64,000 nt of DNA from Oceanobacillus sojae. GTDB lineage: Bacteria > Bacillota > Bacilli > Bacillales > Amphibacillaceae. The notes beneath the pieces are model-generated. The model saw only the letters and a program-made list of their open reading frames with translations, made no database searches and was not told the DNA's origin. The stretch lies in NCBI RefSeq assembly GCF_900162665.1, contig NZ_LT727812.1, forward strand, positions 343,484 through 407,483. The letters are read 5' to 3'. Positions 37,328-45,939 of the stretch are shown here, piece after piece (within the stretch, counting starts at the first letter, position 1; the number at the start of each line of letters is the position of its first letter). The position numbers and the translations under genes are program-made.

Positions 37328-38031
37328 TTTCCAACCCCTGCTTCTGCTTTTTTTATTGCTTTTCTCATTTGCTCTTCTGGATTAACTAATACATTTCCAT
37401 GTCCGACTGCAAGTAATTTGGGATTGCACGCAAGTAATTTCACTGCGCTCTTCACAGCTGTTTCTTTATCCCAAGTTGCTGCTTTCGGAAAAGGGAAGAG
37501 CCATTTTAATACTCCTGAAACAGCTACACCGCCTTTTGTTTGAAATGCGTCTCCCACAATAAGTATCTGATGCTCCGGCTCAAAAAAGGATACCGAACCT
37601 GGCGTATGTCCCGGACTCGAAATTACTTCCAAAGTATCGACCTTATCTCCCTCTTCAAAAGTAAAATCAATCAGTATGTCACTTTTGGGGAATCCTCCCT
37701 TTATTGGTTTCTCCGGCTCACCAGCCCTCAGACGAAAATCTTTCTTTAATAAATAATTGTCCCGCCTTGATATTCCTACAGGTACATCTGGAAAAACCTC
37801 TTTAAAATAAGGTACTCCACTCACATGATCGCCGTGTGCATGGGTCAAAATTAATTTACTTAACGGTTTCCCTGTTTGATCTGTCATTTGTTTTATCTCA
37901 TTGACAAATTTCCCTGTTCCCATATCAATACAGATTAAATTCTCCTTCTGCTCAAGAACAAAACAATTAATTGGAAAGATATTCGGTAAAAATGTGATTT
38001 GATATAAATTATTAAATTGTCTTATTTTCAA
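37324..38031 (-). CDS. metallo-beta-lactamase fold hydrolase
   Basis: A 235-residue MBL-fold protein. The zinc motif HAHGDHVSG is near residues 79-87, a downstream metal His is in SSPGHTPGSVSF with VGDAF (metal Asp), and the last His is in LAVGHGNVL. The fold is typical of glyoxalase II- and lactonase-like enzymes. The substrate cannot be deduced. It is the first gene of a two-gene operon with its TetR regulator, which suggests inducible detoxification or signal degradation. The start is ATG behind GAGGTG. Confidence 0.88.
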   Translation of the reverse strand: MKIRQFNNLYQITFLPNIFPINCFVLEQKENLICIDMGTGKFVNEIKQMTDQTGKPLSKLILTHAHGDHVSGVPYFKEVFPDVPVGISRRDNYLLKKDFRLRAGEPEKPIKGGFPKSDILIDFTFEEGDKVDTLEVISSPGHTPGSVSFFEPEHQILIVGDAFQTKGGVAVSGVLKWLFPFPKAATWDKETAVKSAVKLLACNPKLLAVGHGNVLVNPEEQMRKAIKKAEAGVGK

Positions 38032-38060
38032 TTAAATCACCTCAAACTAATATAATTAAT

Positions 38061-38089
38061 ATATTAACTAATGCAATTAGTTTAGTCAA
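38061..38089 (-). promoter_or_regulatory. promoter and TetR operator of the MBL-tetR operon
   Basis: Minus-strand TTGACT (38084-38089), 17-nt spacer, TAATAT (38061-38066). The spacer contains the perfect palindrome AACTAAT GCA ATTAGTT (38066-38082), an arrangement in which repressor binding excludes RNA polymerase. Confidence 0.7.
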
Positions 38090-38183
38090 GAAGATTTTTT
38101 AATTCTAAATAAACCATAACCATTCTGTTTTGCAGCGTAAAATATGGACGTTCTATATTTTTTATAATAAAATATTATTCTCT

Positions 38184-38209
38184 TGAAACTTTTTGAAGAC
38201 TCAATCGTA
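38184..38209 (+). promoter_or_regulatory. sigma-W promoter of ysdB
   Basis: TGAAAC (38184-38189), exactly 16 nt, CGTA (38206-38209). This is the full sigma-W consensus. ysdB is a known sigma-W gene in B. subtilis. Confidence 0.85.
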
Positions 38210-38247
38210 TGTAGTGGTAACAGGACGTTTCTAAGGAGTAGATAATT

Positions 38248-38646
38248 ATGGTCATCATTATCTTTCGGATATTATTAGTGATAGCGATAGCACTGTTGAT
38301 TTATACATGGGTTCAATACTTAAAAAAACCTGAGCGTAAATTGCGCCTCTCTCAGGAAAATCAGGGATTTTATTTATTAGATGAACTTAATAATAACAAG
38401 AAAAATTTTCAATTAACTTATAAAGGATGTCTTTTTATTGGAGAGAAATATTTAGGAACAACCGAAGACGCTTTTGAAGTGGTTGATATTCATGTTACTG
38501 TTAAGAACCCATTAGAGCTTCGCGGGCTGACCAGAGAGGATTTATATTTTTTAGAGCAGGAAATATTAATGCACTATCCGCACGCTTCTATCACTTGGAA
38601 GCATCCGATTAATGAACTTATTATTACGGAAATCACAAAAGAATAA
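38248..38646 (+). CDS. ysdB: sigma-W pathway protein YsdB
   Basis: A 132-residue protein with one N-terminal transmembrane helix (about 2-22, IIIFRILLVIAIALLIYTWV) and a small cytoplasmic domain containing KPERKLRLSQENQGFYLLDE and LTYKGCLFIGEKYLGTTEDA. Its molecular function is unknown; in B. subtilis it belongs to the sigma-W envelope-stress regulon. A consensus sigma-W promoter lies 39 nt upstream. The start is ATG behind AAGGAG. Confidence 0.88.
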   Translation: MVIIIFRILLVIAIALLIYTWVQYLKKPERKLRLSQENQGFYLLDELNNNKKNFQLTYKGCLFIGEKYLGTTEDAFEVVDIHVTVKNPLELRGLTREDLYFLEQEILMHYPHASITWKHPINELIITEITKE

Positions 38647-38674
38647 CCAGTTACAACAGGACTGGTTATTCTTT
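38642..38674 (+). terminator. terminator of ysdB
   Basis: Stem AATAACCAGT / ACTGGTTATT with a 9-nt loop and CTTT; it begins within the ysdB stop codon region. Confidence 0.65.
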
Positions 38675-38716
38675 ACATCACCTTCTCCATAGCCTTATAT
38701 TTCATACTTTTATCGT

Positions 38717-38756
38717 AAAACACCCGGTTCTTGTAAAGAAGAGCCGGGTGTTTTAC
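38717..38756. terminator. bidirectional terminator between ysdB and the TVP38 gene
   Basis: Stem AAAACACCCGG / CCGGGTGTTTT with an extended inner stem TTCTT / AAGAA and a short loop. Confidence 0.85.
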
Positions 38757-38761
38757 ATGTA

Positions 38762-39367
38762 TTATGTTTTTGATAATTCCCGATGCTTTACCTGTGTGGA
38801 AGACGCCGCAAAAAACTCCTGCCACTGAATAATAATTTCTTTTCTTCTTAAAAAATATAAGGATGGGAGTAAGGCAATAATGAAAATAGCGATATATACT
38901 GGAGAAAGTTTAGAAATCCAACCGCCGATACTTGTGTAGACAATTGCCAGAGGGATGTTTGATATAAAAGAAGATTTTGCATATCCTTTAAAAGTCTTGT
39001 TCGTTTCAATCAAACATAATGATAGTAAGTGGAAATGAATAAATGGAACGAGTCTTAATAAAGTAATCTGTGCTGTCGTCATTTCTCTATTTTTACCAAG
39101 TAACCGCTGCTTCAAAATAATTAGCTTTTCGATTGATTTCGGCATCCAGCCTGCCATCACATAAAAAAACAAACTTGCCATTGTTATCCCAATAATAGAA
39201 TAGGCACTTCCTGCAACTGGACCAAATAAGATGCCGCCAGAAATACAAATAAATACAACTGGTAAGAATAACAGCGGCCTGATGAGATGAAGAATAATAA
39301 ATAACAGCGGTGAAAGCACACCGCCCATCTCAATAATCACCAGCAAATAATTTCCAACGTATTCCAT
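38762..39367 (-). CDS. TVP38/TMEM64 (VTT domain) membrane protein
   Basis: A 201-residue polytopic membrane protein of the DedA-related VTT family, possibly a lipid scramblase- or transporter-like protein. Characteristic segments are RPLLFLPVVFICISGGILFG, then GPVAGSAYSIIGITMASLFF and a later RLVPFIHFHLLSL. Five or six hydrophobic helices are visible. B. subtilis carries a VTT protein (ytxB) in the neighbouring thrS region, which could be the counterpart moved by about 5 kb; I do not assign the symbol. The start is ATG with a GAGGAG site. Confidence 0.82.
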   Translation of the reverse strand: MEYVGNYLLVIIEMGGVLSPLLFIILHLIRPLLFLPVVFICISGGILFGPVAGSAYSIIGITMASLFFYVMAGWMPKSIEKLIILKQRLLGKNREMTTAQITLLRLVPFIHFHLLSLCLIETNKTFKGYAKSSFISNIPLAIVYTSIGGWISKLSPVYIAIFIIALLPSLYFLRRKEIIIQWQEFFAASSTQVKHRELSKT

Positions 39368-39465
39368 GGCTACCCCTCCTCTTGAGGAAGCTGGTATTAT
39401 TTATACCTATATATATGTTTCAAGACGAGCAGTCTATGATAAAAGAATTCCTGCTGGTTTTATTC

Positions 39466-39774
39466 CTAAAAAAGATTAGACAGAGCTTGAAGAATCTCCT
39501 TAGAAAAGAAAACCAGGCCAATGAAACAAATGACATTAATCACGATAAAAACTGGAATGCCAATTGTAAAGCTTTTATGTTTTGTTTTATGACGAAATGT
39601 CTGCATACCAATAAAAATACCAATGCTTGCTCCTAAAACAGCTAATAACCAAAAAGTACGTTCCGGAATACGAAAGGCATGCTGCTTCGCCTTCTGTTTA
39701 TCTTTAAACATCAAATAAAATCCAATTAAATTAGCAACGAGTAAATAAATAAGTAATGATGATAGATTTTCCAT
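39466..39774 (-). CDS. ysdA: DUF1294 membrane protein (YsdA-like)
   Basis: A 102-residue membrane protein with four short hydrophobic segments. The DUF1294 motif is visible as FKDKQKAKQHAFRIPERTFW followed by LGASIGIFIGMQTFRHKTKH. The function is unknown. The ATG at 39772-39774 lies 5 nt after AGGAGG; the upstream in-frame GTG has no ribosome site. It is next to rplT, as in B. subtilis. A family A repeat copy lies between the two genes. Confidence 0.85.
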   Translation of the reverse strand: MENLSSLLIYLLVANLIGFYLMFKDKQKAKQHAFRIPERTFWLLAVLGASIGIFIGMQTFRHKTKHKSFTIGIPVFIVINVICFIGLVFFSKEILQALSNLF

Positions 39775-39861
39775 TTTTTCCTCCTGATCCACTAAATAAA
39801 TATTCCTCTTTAATCATAAAGAAAGTCTTAGCTTACTGCAATGCTGAAGCATATTATCTCT

Positions 39862-39981
39862 GAAGAACAATAGCACAGAGTGCAGCATGAAATTTCCCTC
39901 ATATTTTTTAGTGCTTGAAGCAGGACACGGCTGCTTTTCTATAAATACTCATCCACCAGGTCATAATTCTATAATTTCCTG
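39862..39981 (-). repeat. family A repeat, internally deleted and diverged copy
   Basis: Left end AAGAACAATAGCACAGAGTGC matches 55954-55974 and the right part (from ATGAAATTTCC to TTCTATAATTTCCT) matches 56121-56211; about 145 nt of the middle are missing. It ends at the A-tract of the rplT terminator. The pairing AGCAC (39872-39876) / GTGCT (39911-39915) replaces AGCGC / GCGCT of the full copy. Confidence 0.7.
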
Positions 39982-39983
39982 TA

Positions 39984-40023
39984 AAAAAAAGATCGCCATC
40001 CAAATTGGTGAGCGATCTTTTTT
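39984..40023 (-). terminator. terminator of infC-rpmI-rplT
   Basis: AAAAAAGATCGC pairs with GCGATCTTTTTT, with CC/GG inside; the minus strand continues TTTTTTTTAC. It lies 6 nt after the rplT stop. Confidence 0.88.
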
Positions 40024-40028
40024 CTATA

Positions 40029-40385
40029 TTATTTTAAAGCTTCTTTTGCCTGAGATGCTAATTGAGCAAATGCTTGTTCATCATTAATAGCTAAATCAGA
40101 AAGCATTTTACGATTAATATCAATACCGGCAAGTTTCAAACCGTGCATTAATTTGCTGTAAGAAATATCATTCAAACGTGCAGCAGCATTAATACGGGAA
40201 ATCCAAAGTTTACGGAAATCACGTTTTTTCTGTCTGCGGTCACGATAAGCATATTGACCTGATTTGATAACCTGTTGTTTTGCTGTTTTAAATAAAGTTC
40301 TTTTCGAACCGTAGTAACCTTTTGCTAATTTTAAGACGCGTTTACGACGACGACGCGTAACTGTTCCACCTTTAACTCGTGGCAT
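40029..40385 (-). CDS. rplT: 50S ribosomal protein L20
   Basis: A 118-residue basic large-subunit assembly protein and autogenous repressor of its operon. The start [20 protein letters not shown], the core [20 protein letters not shown] and [20 protein letters not shown] are the family pattern. The ATG at 40383-40385 follows AGGAGG; an upstream in-frame start has no ribosome site. It is last in infC-rpmI-rplT. Confidence 0.97.
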   Translation of the reverse strand: MPRVKGGTVTRRRRKRVLKLAKGYYGSKRTLFKTAKQQVIKSGQYAYRDRRQKKRDFRKLWISRINAAARLNDISYSKLMHGLKLAGIDINRKMLSDLAINDEQAFAQLASQAKEALK

Positions 40386-40423
40386 AAGAAATCCCTCCTG
40401 ATTCAATTACATATCTGAATTTA

Positions 40424-40618
40424 TTATTTTGGTAACATTGCTTTAATACGTTTGTAGTCTCCAGAAGAAACAAGAGTTCCTTTACGTAACTTACGTTTTT
40501 GCTTCTGAGATTTGTTTGCAAACATATGGCTAGTGTATGCGTGAGATCTTTTTACTTTTCCAGATCCAGTTTTTTTGAAGCGTTTTGCTGAACCTTTATG
40601 AGTTTTCATTTTAGGCAT
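40424..40618 (-). CDS. rpmI: 50S ribosomal protein L35
   Basis: A 64-residue, very basic protein. [20 protein letters not shown] at the start and [12 protein letters not shown] at the end are diagnostic. It lies 33 nt after infC and 38 nt before rplT. Its ribosome site is AGGAGG at 8 nt. Confidence 0.97.
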   Translation of the reverse strand: MPKMKTHKGSAKRFKKTGSGKVKRSHAYTSHMFANKSQKQKRKLRKGTLVSSGDYKRIKAMLPK

Positions 40619-40651
40619 AATTTTTTCCTCCTAGTTCGTTGCGATAAAAGC

Positions 40652-41170
40652 TTATTTTTTTTCATTTACTGGAGCGACCATCATAAACATATTACGGCCT
40701 TCCATTTTAGGTTTTGTTTCTACAGTACCAAGATCTTTCACTTCTTCCGCGAAACGGTCCAGTACTTCTTTCCCAAGTTCTTTGTGGGTGATTGCACGAC
40801 CGCGGAAACGAACCGCAGCTTTTACCTTATCCCCTTTTTCCAAGAACTTACGTGCATTTTTAAGCTTCGTTTCAAAGTCATGGTCACCGATTCCAGGTGT
40901 AAAACGCACTTCCTTGACATTGATTACCTTTTGCTTTTTACGAGCTTCCTTGTCTTTCTTCTGCTGCTCAAAACGATACTTCCCGTAATCCATAATACGA
41001 CATACTGGTGGTTTTGCGTTTGGAGCAACTAATACTAAATCAAGGTTTCGTTTCCCGGCAATCTCTAATGCTTCATTACGAGTTTTTACTCCAAGCTGAT
41101 CCCCATTTGAATCAATGAGACGAACTTCTCTTGCACGAATTTTTTCGTTAACATTCATATCCTTGCTAAT
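40652..41170 (-). CDS. infC: translation initiation factor IF-3 (ATT start)
   Basis: Binds the 30S subunit and rejects wrong initiator codons. The C-terminal domain ([20 protein letters not shown], then [11 protein letters not shown]) and N-terminal domain ([39 protein letters not shown]) are complete. The first ATG (41156-41158) has no usable ribosome site: GGAGGTGG at 41177-41184 instead serves an ATT codon at 41168-41170, giving an N-terminus (I/M)SKDMNVNEK like the ATT-started B. subtilis protein (ISKD...). The total is 172 residues. An ATT start is the basis of IF-3 autoregulation in other bacteria. Confidence 0.93.
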   Translation of the reverse strand: MSKDMNVNEKIRAREVRLIDSNGDQLGVKTRNEALEIAGKRNLDLVLVAPNAKPPVCRIMDYGKYRFEQQKKDKEARKKQKVINVKEVRFTPGIGDHDFETKLKNARKFLEKGDKVKAAVRFRGRAITHKELGKEVLDRFAEEVKDLGTVETKPKMEGRNMFMMVAPVNEKK

Positions 41171-41234
41171 AGCCAGCCACCTCCGAAAAATTTTGTTACT
41201 GATCTATCTGGACAAGTCAAATCATTTCATTCCA

Positions 41235-41378
41235 TAAAAAAAGTGTCGGCACACATACGCACCCACACATCTCCTCATTCGTAAACATGAATCGTGATGA
41301 ACCCGTTAACTGCCCATACAGGCGTCAATCAGGTGAGAAGCGGGTGCTTCTACTTGTCTTTAGATCATATCATTAACT
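41235..41378 (-). ncRNA. infC-rpmI-rplT leader (L20-type attenuator)
   Basis: The minus-strand leader contains AGAAGCACCCGCTTCTCACC, then GATTGACGC and GGGCAGTTAACGGGT, the conserved features of the Firmicute L20 leader. It ends in a terminator-like hairpin (41241-41267) GTGTGGGTGC / GTGCCGACAC followed by seven T residues, 60 nt before the ribosome site. Binding of L20 is expected to favour termination. The assignment rests on pattern recognition and position; no covariance search was run. Confidence 0.8.
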
Positions 41379-41383
41379 TTTAT

Positions 41384-41412
41384 AATATATCATTTTATCG
41401 TTTTCTTGTCAA
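41384..41412 (-). promoter_or_regulatory. proximal promoter of infC operon
   Basis: Minus-strand TTGACA (41407-41412), 17-nt spacer, TATATT (41384-41389). Confidence 0.8.
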
Positions 41413-41445
41413 GGACTGTATCCTTTTGTTTTAAACAACTATTGA

Positions 41446-41474
41446 ATCATAGCACGGTTATTTGAGAGTGTCAA
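41446..41474 (-). promoter_or_regulatory. distal promoter of infC operon
   Basis: Minus-strand TTGACA (41469-41474), 17-nt spacer, TATGAT (41446-41451), 62 nt upstream of the proximal promoter. Tandem strong promoters suit a translation operon. Confidence 0.75.
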
Positions 41475-41480
41475 TAGTTT

Positions 41481-41525
41481 TTTTAAAAGGCTATTCTCAC
41501 ATATTGCGTGAAAATAGCCTCCTTT
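41481..41525 (-). terminator. terminator of thrS
   Basis: AGGCTATTTTCAC pairs with GTGAGAATAGCCT around a 7-nt loop on the minus strand, followed by TTTTAAAAAAAC. It is 19 nt after the thrS stop. Confidence 0.8.
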
Positions 41526-41543
41526 TTTGTCGTAAAACACTGT

Positions 41544-43484
41544 TTATTTCTTCTGATCAATTTCGTCTTTTATAAAGTCGATGAATTGGTCAAGCGGGAG
41601 TGTTTCTGTGTCTTGTTCACCATAACGGCGATAGTTAACACCGTCTGCTTCCATTTCCTTATCGCCTAAGACAAGTGCAAATGGAATTTTTTGTGTCTGT
41701 GCTTCACGTATTTTGTAGCCTAATTTTTCATCACGGCTATCCAATTCTACGCGAATGCCTTCCTGACGTAATTTTTCTTCTGCCTCTTTCGCATAATCAA
41801 GGTGCGCCTGCAGGGATACAGGGATAATTTTTGCCTGTACCGGAGCAAGCCATGTTGGAAAAGCGCCTTTGTACTCTTCAATAAGAAATGCAACGAAACG
41901 TTCCATGGTAGAGACGACACCGCGGTGAATAACAACAGGACGATGCTCTTTTCCATCTTCGCCGATATAAGTTAAATCAAAGCGTTCCGGTAAGTGGAAG
42001 TCTAATTGTACAGTAGATAATGTCTCATCTTTTCCTAATGCTGTTTTTACTTGAACATCCAGCTTCGGACCATAGAAGGCAGCTTCTCCTTCTGCTTCTA
42101 CATAGTCTAATTTCATGTCCTCCATTGTTTCTTTCAGCATCGCCTGTGCTTTGTCCCACATAGCATCATTGTCCACGTATTTCTCTTTATCCTCTGGATC
42201 ACGATAAGAGAGACGGAAGTAATAGTCTTCAATCCCAAAGTCTTTATATACTTTTTGAACGAGTTCTACAACACGGATAAATTCTTCTTTTAATTGATCG
42301 GGACGGGCGAAAATATGCGCATCATTCAGGGTCATCGCACGAACACGCTGCAGGCCTGCAAGTGCTCCGCTCATCTCATGACGATGCATTGTCCCAAGCT
42401 CAGCAATACGAACTGGCAGATTACGATAGCTCCATAATTGATTTTTGAAAACCATCATATGATGCGGACAGTTCATTGGACGCAATACAAGCTCTTCATT
42501 ATCCATTTCCATTGGCGGGAACATATCCTCCTGATAATGCTCCCAGTGCCCGCTTGTTTTATAGAGCTCCACATTGCCAAGTACTGGAGTGTATACATGA
42601 TCATAGCCTAAGCGTTCTTCCAGATCAACGATATAACGTTCAATATTACGACGGATAGTCGCTCCTTTTGGAAGCCACAACGGCAGTCCCTGACCAACTT
42701 TTTGCGATACAGTAAAGAGGCCCAGCTCTTTACCAAGCTTACGATGGTCTCTTTCTTTACGCTCTTCCAGAATGTGCAGATACTCATCTAGTTGTGATTT
42801 TTTCTCAAATTCTGTTCCGTAAATACGCTGCAGCTGTTTATTATTACTGTCTCCACGCCAATAAGCACCAGAAATACTTAATAATTTAAATGCTTTAATT
42901 TTACTTGTTGAAGGAACATGCACCCCGCGGCATAAATCAAAGAATTCCCCCTGCTCATAAATGGTTACAGTTTCATCTTCAGGAATCGCATCAAGCAGCT
43001 CTAATTTTAATTCATCGCCGATCTCTGCAAACCGTGCTTTTGCTTCATCACGGGACACTTCCACACGTTTTATTTCTAAGTTTTCATCTACAATCCGCTT
43101 CATTTCTTTTTCTATTTTAGGAAGATCCTCCGGTGTTAATGAATGCTCCATATCAATATCATAATAGAAGCCTTCTTCAATAACAGGACCGACACCTAAT
43201 TGGACATTGGAATACAATCGTTTCACAGCCTGAGCTAATAAATGAGCTGTAGAATGACGTGCAATTTCCAAGCCTTCCTGATCACGATACGTAATGATTT
43301 CAATCTTACCACCTTTAGGAAGCTCTCTGCGCAAGTCCAAAGCCTCTCCATCTAACCTGATAGCAAGTGCCTGTTTTTTTAAACCTGGCGAAATGGAAGC
43401 TGCTATATCTTCACCTGTAGTTCCAACAGGGAATTGCTTCTCCGCTCCATCTGGAAAAATAATTGTTAAATCAGCCATTTTCAT
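41544..43484 (-). CDS. thrS: threonine--tRNA ligase
   Basis: Charges tRNA-Thr. The 646 residues have an N-terminal TGS domain (1-65), an editing domain ([30 protein letters not shown], about 70-230), the class II catalytic core with motif 2 [17 protein letters not shown], zinc ligands in [10 protein letters not shown] and later His residues, and a C-terminal anticodon-binding domain from about 540. The start ATG follows AAAGGAG; a second ATG two codons later is an alternative. It is preceded by a T-box leader. Confidence 0.97.
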   Translation of the reverse strand: MKMADLTIIFPDGAEKQFPVGTTGEDIAASISPGLKKQALAIRLDGEALDLRRELPKGGKIEIITYRDQEGLEIARHSTAHLLAQAVKRLYSNVQLGVGPVIEEGFYYDIDMEHSLTPEDLPKIEKEMKRIVDENLEIKRVEVSRDEAKARFAEIGDELKLELLDAIPEDETVTIYEQGEFFDLCRGVHVPSTSKIKAFKLLSISGAYWRGDSNNKQLQRIYGTEFEKKSQLDEYLHILEERKERDHRKLGKELGLFTVSQKVGQGLPLWLPKGATIRRNIERYIVDLEERLGYDHVYTPVLGNVELYKTSGHWEHYQEDMFPPMEMDNEELVLRPMNCPHHMMVFKNQLWSYRNLPVRIAELGTMHRHEMSGALAGLQRVRAMTLNDAHIFARPDQLKEEFIRVVELVQKVYKDFGIEDYYFRLSYRDPEDKEKYVDNDAMWDKAQAMLKETMEDMKLDYVEAEGEAAFYGPKLDVQVKTALGKDETLSTVQLDFHLPERFDLTYIGEDGKEHRPVVIHRGVVSTMERFVAFLIEEYKGAFPTWLAPVQAKIIPVSLQAHLDYAKEAEEKLRQEGIRVELDSRDEKLGYKIREAQTQKIPFALVLGDKEMEADGVNYRRYGEQDTETLPLDQFIDFIKDEIDQKK

Positions 43485-43504
43485 CGAACTCCTTTTTCAA
43501 ATAT

Positions 43505-43785
43505 AAAAACGCTCCATCCCATTGCGTTATGCAAAGGGACGAGCGTTTAATGTCGTGGTTCCACCCTGATTCCTGAAGATAAAAAACTCCTTTTATCCTC
43601 AGCTTCATTGATCTTTAACGCAGATAAAACGTTACTGCCTACTTCCTATTATTTCAGCAGCAATGCTCCAAGGGGGTAATTATTTCTTTACGAAAGGAAG
43701 CTTGCAGCCATAGGACTTCCCTCTCTGGATACGTAAGCTGAAAATAATCATGTCCTCATCTCAGCAATTTCATTTTCAAACTCTA
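43505..43785 (-). ncRNA. T-box leader of thrS
   Basis: The antiterminator sequence AGGGTGGAACCACG lies at 43554-43567 on the minus strand. Downstream is a terminator with arms AAACGCTCGTCCC and GGGATGGAGCGTTT, then TTTAT (43505-43549). An ACC triplet in AATTACCCCC near 43678 is a candidate Thr specifier; the Stem I fold was not computed. Confidence 0.9.
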
Positions 43786-43790
43786 TCCGT

Positions 43791-43819
43791 ATTATATTCC
43801 TTCCAGGTTTGAAAAGCAA
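43791..43819 (-). promoter_or_regulatory. promoter of the thrS T-box transcript
   Basis: Minus-strand TTGCTT (43814-43819), 17-nt spacer, TATAAT (43791-43796). Confidence 0.75.
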
Positions 43820-43829
43820 GTCCAATTGT

Positions 43830-44672
43830 TTAATCTAGACGAGAAAGAATCGACACCCCTTTCCTTTCAAATTCTACCCTTTCCTGAAAAATATTTGTAA
43901 TTGTCAATGTTTTTGGATCTGCAGGATCATCTCCATATACTTTTATTCTTGCTGGCGACATTGCAATAAGCGGACTTAAATTAAATTCATTTTCATGTAA
44001 CCCTAATGCATATAATGGCGCCTGATACATCCAAATACGAAGCATATCTTTAGAAATTACTTCCCCTTTTTCATTGTAAAAAATAAAATTCTCTCCTTGT
44101 TCTACATGTATCAAATCAACACAAGGATCTTTTTTCTCAACATAATGACGTAACATATCAATGAATGCCTGATGATCCTCTTCCCGCTTAAATTCTTCAA
44201 TAGCCTTCCCGACACATTCTTGAATAAAGTCCAAAAAATGAGCCATCCGAAAATGCAGTATCGCACTAAAATGGATACTTTTACGATCCTTTAAATGCAC
44301 AAAAAAGATATGCTGCAAAAGCTTTGTTGTATCCACATGATCCCGTAAGTACTGATTATCAGAATCCGGGTCAAATAAAATCCACATAGAAAAATCATAG
44401 ATACGATTTATTTCATCTGGGTCTGAAAAATAATAATTATTTGTGATTTTACGAATGATGATATCAGAAAGATGCTCTTCTATAAAAACATTTGCCATTG
44501 CGGAGCTTATTACATGAATTAGATCTATCTCTGCTAAATCACCTTCCAGCCATAATCTGTTACCCCATCTGGCATTTGCTTGTTGATGTACTCTGATCTG
44601 TTTTCTATATGGATTTAACTTTTTACGAAAAGCAACTACTTCCTTATCCGATTCAAAATACACTTCCAACAA
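43830..44672 (-). CDS. ytxC: putative sporulation protein YtxC
   Basis: A 280-residue cytosolic protein close in length to B. subtilis YtxC. The family core includes HIFFVHLKDRKSIHFSAILHF and RMAHFLDFIQECVGKAIEEF. A sporulation role is annotated from family membership, not shown by sequence. The start is TTG behind GAGGGTGA; the ATG 5 nt upstream is out of frame. It lies between dnaI and thrS as in B. subtilis. Confidence 0.88.
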   Translation of the reverse strand: MLEVYFESDKEVVAFRKKLNPYRKQIRVHQQANARWGNRLWLEGDLAEIDLIHVISSAMANVFIEEHLSDIIIRKITNNYYFSDPDEINRIYDFSMWILFDPDSDNQYLRDHVDTTKLLQHIFFVHLKDRKSIHFSAILHFRMAHFLDFIQECVGKAIEEFKREEDHQAFIDMLRHYVEKKDPCVDLIHVEQGENFIFYNEKGEVISKDMLRIWMYQAPLYALGLHENEFNLSPLIAMSPARIKVYGDDPADPKTLTITNIFQERVEFERKGVSILSRLD

Positions 44673-44810
44673 TACATATCACCCTCATCCACTTACAAAC
44701 TGTTACATTATATGGACAAGTTCAGATAAAAATGCTTAAACTAGTCAGACTAGCAGATTTGCTCGATATAGTATAAGAAAAAATACTTGTTAAATCTTTA
44801 TTTTAATCAC

Positions 44811-44896
44811 TCAACTTTCGCACCTTAAAAATAACTTGCTTATCATAGGGATAGGAAGGTATAGATGCTTATTCTCCGGTCTGAAAATTGAGTTAA
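44811..44896. repeat. family C repeat, short form
   Basis: 86 bp. The left arm CAACTTTCGCACC ... TTATCATAGGGATAGG resembles 58551-58591, and the right arm AAGGTATAGATGCTTATTCT with GAAAATTGAGTTAAT resembles 59290-59328. It lies between ytxC and dnaI. It has no coding capacity. Confidence 0.7.
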
Positions 44897-44930
44897 TCTT
44901 TTACACCTGCCGATAAATATATAGATATAG

Positions 44931-44961
44931 AAAAAAAGGATTCCCTATACGGAAATCCTTT
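44931..44961 (-). terminator. terminator of dnaI
   Basis: AAAGGATTTCC pairs with GGGAATCCTTT around GTATA on the minus strand, followed by TTTTC, directly after the dnaI stop. Confidence 0.85.
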
Positions 44962-44963
44962 CT

Positions 44964-45893
44964 CTAATCATCTCTTCTATTTTCACCGGACATTTTCACC
45001 ACTGTACTTACCTGCTTAATACGTTCAATAATCCGCCCGGCTTTAACCTCTTCTACGCCATTTCTGGTACTTGCGAGTTCCTTCTCCAGCTGATTTAAAT
45101 CAAAATTGGAGGAGAAAAAGACAGGCAGCCCTTCCATCATACGATATTGCAGGACAGAGCCTAGTACTTCATCCCGGAACCAGGCTGATTGTAATTCCGC
45201 GCCAATATCATCCAGCATTAAAACGTCTGCTTTCTTAAAGAAATCTATCTTTTCATTAAAGGAATCATCCTTAAAAGAGCTCTTTATTTCCCGGACAAAC
45301 TCCGGCATATAAATGAGAGTAGTTGAATAATTTCTCTTTTTCAGCTCATTCGCTACAGCACCTAATAGATATGTTTTACCAATTCCAAACGAACCATGAA
45401 GATATAAACCTTTTTTAGGCAATTTTGTTTTAGCTTCCTCTAAAAAGTTGATAATTTCACCAATTGCTGAAATCCTTGACTTATCCTGAATAACTTCTGA
45501 CATTTTTGCTTCCAAAATTTCTTTTGGCATATAAAGACTTTGAAATAACCTCTGCTGTGCTTGCTGTTCTTCAGCCTGAATACGTGAATGACATTTTTCA
45601 TAGCTGAGTCTGATTTCATTCTTATCCATACTTAATACCGGAGAATACCCTTGAACCATGTTTTGGCATTCTCCGAAAGAAGCACAGCGATCACATTGCT
45701 TGGATTGTGTCTTATATTCATACAGCCGCATTAAATTCTTTTCAATATCGTGATCAGTCAGTTCAGGGTGTTCATGTAGAAATGATCGAATAGAGGGATC
45801 ACTCAGAATTTCCTTTTTTATTCTAGTGTAGTTGGATTTGAAATTCTTATTCGTATCCATCCATGCTTTTAATTCTGATTGTATAGGCTTCAT
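44964..45893 (-). CDS. dnaI: primosomal protein / helicase loader DnaI
   Basis: AAA+ ATPase that loads the replicative helicase. The 309 residues have an N-terminal helicase-binding domain with a zinc-type Cys set (CDRCASFGEC, later C and H in EKCHSR, about residues 70-115). The AAA+ core has Walker A GSFGIGKTYLLGAV near 165-178, Walker B DVLMLDDIGAE and sensor-1 PVFFSSNFDLNQLE. The start is ATG behind AAAGGAGGG. It follows dnaB by 46 nt. Confidence 0.96.
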   Translation of the reverse strand: MKPIQSELKAWMDTNKNFKSNYTRIKKEILSDPSIRSFLHEHPELTDHDIEKNLMRLYEYKTQSKQCDRCASFGECQNMVQGYSPVLSMDKNEIRLSYEKCHSRIQAEEQQAQQRLFQSLYMPKEILEAKMSEVIQDKSRISAIGEIINFLEEAKTKLPKKGLYLHGSFGIGKTYLLGAVANELKKRNYSTTLIYMPEFVREIKSSFKDDSFNEKIDFFKKADVLMLDDIGAELQSAWFRDEVLGSVLQYRMMEGLPVFFSSNFDLNQLEKELASTRNGVEEVKAGRIIERIKQVSTVVKMSGENRRDD

Positions 45894-45939
45894 CCATCAT
45901 CCCTCCTTTAAATGTGTGCTCAAACATCCTCTTTAATTC

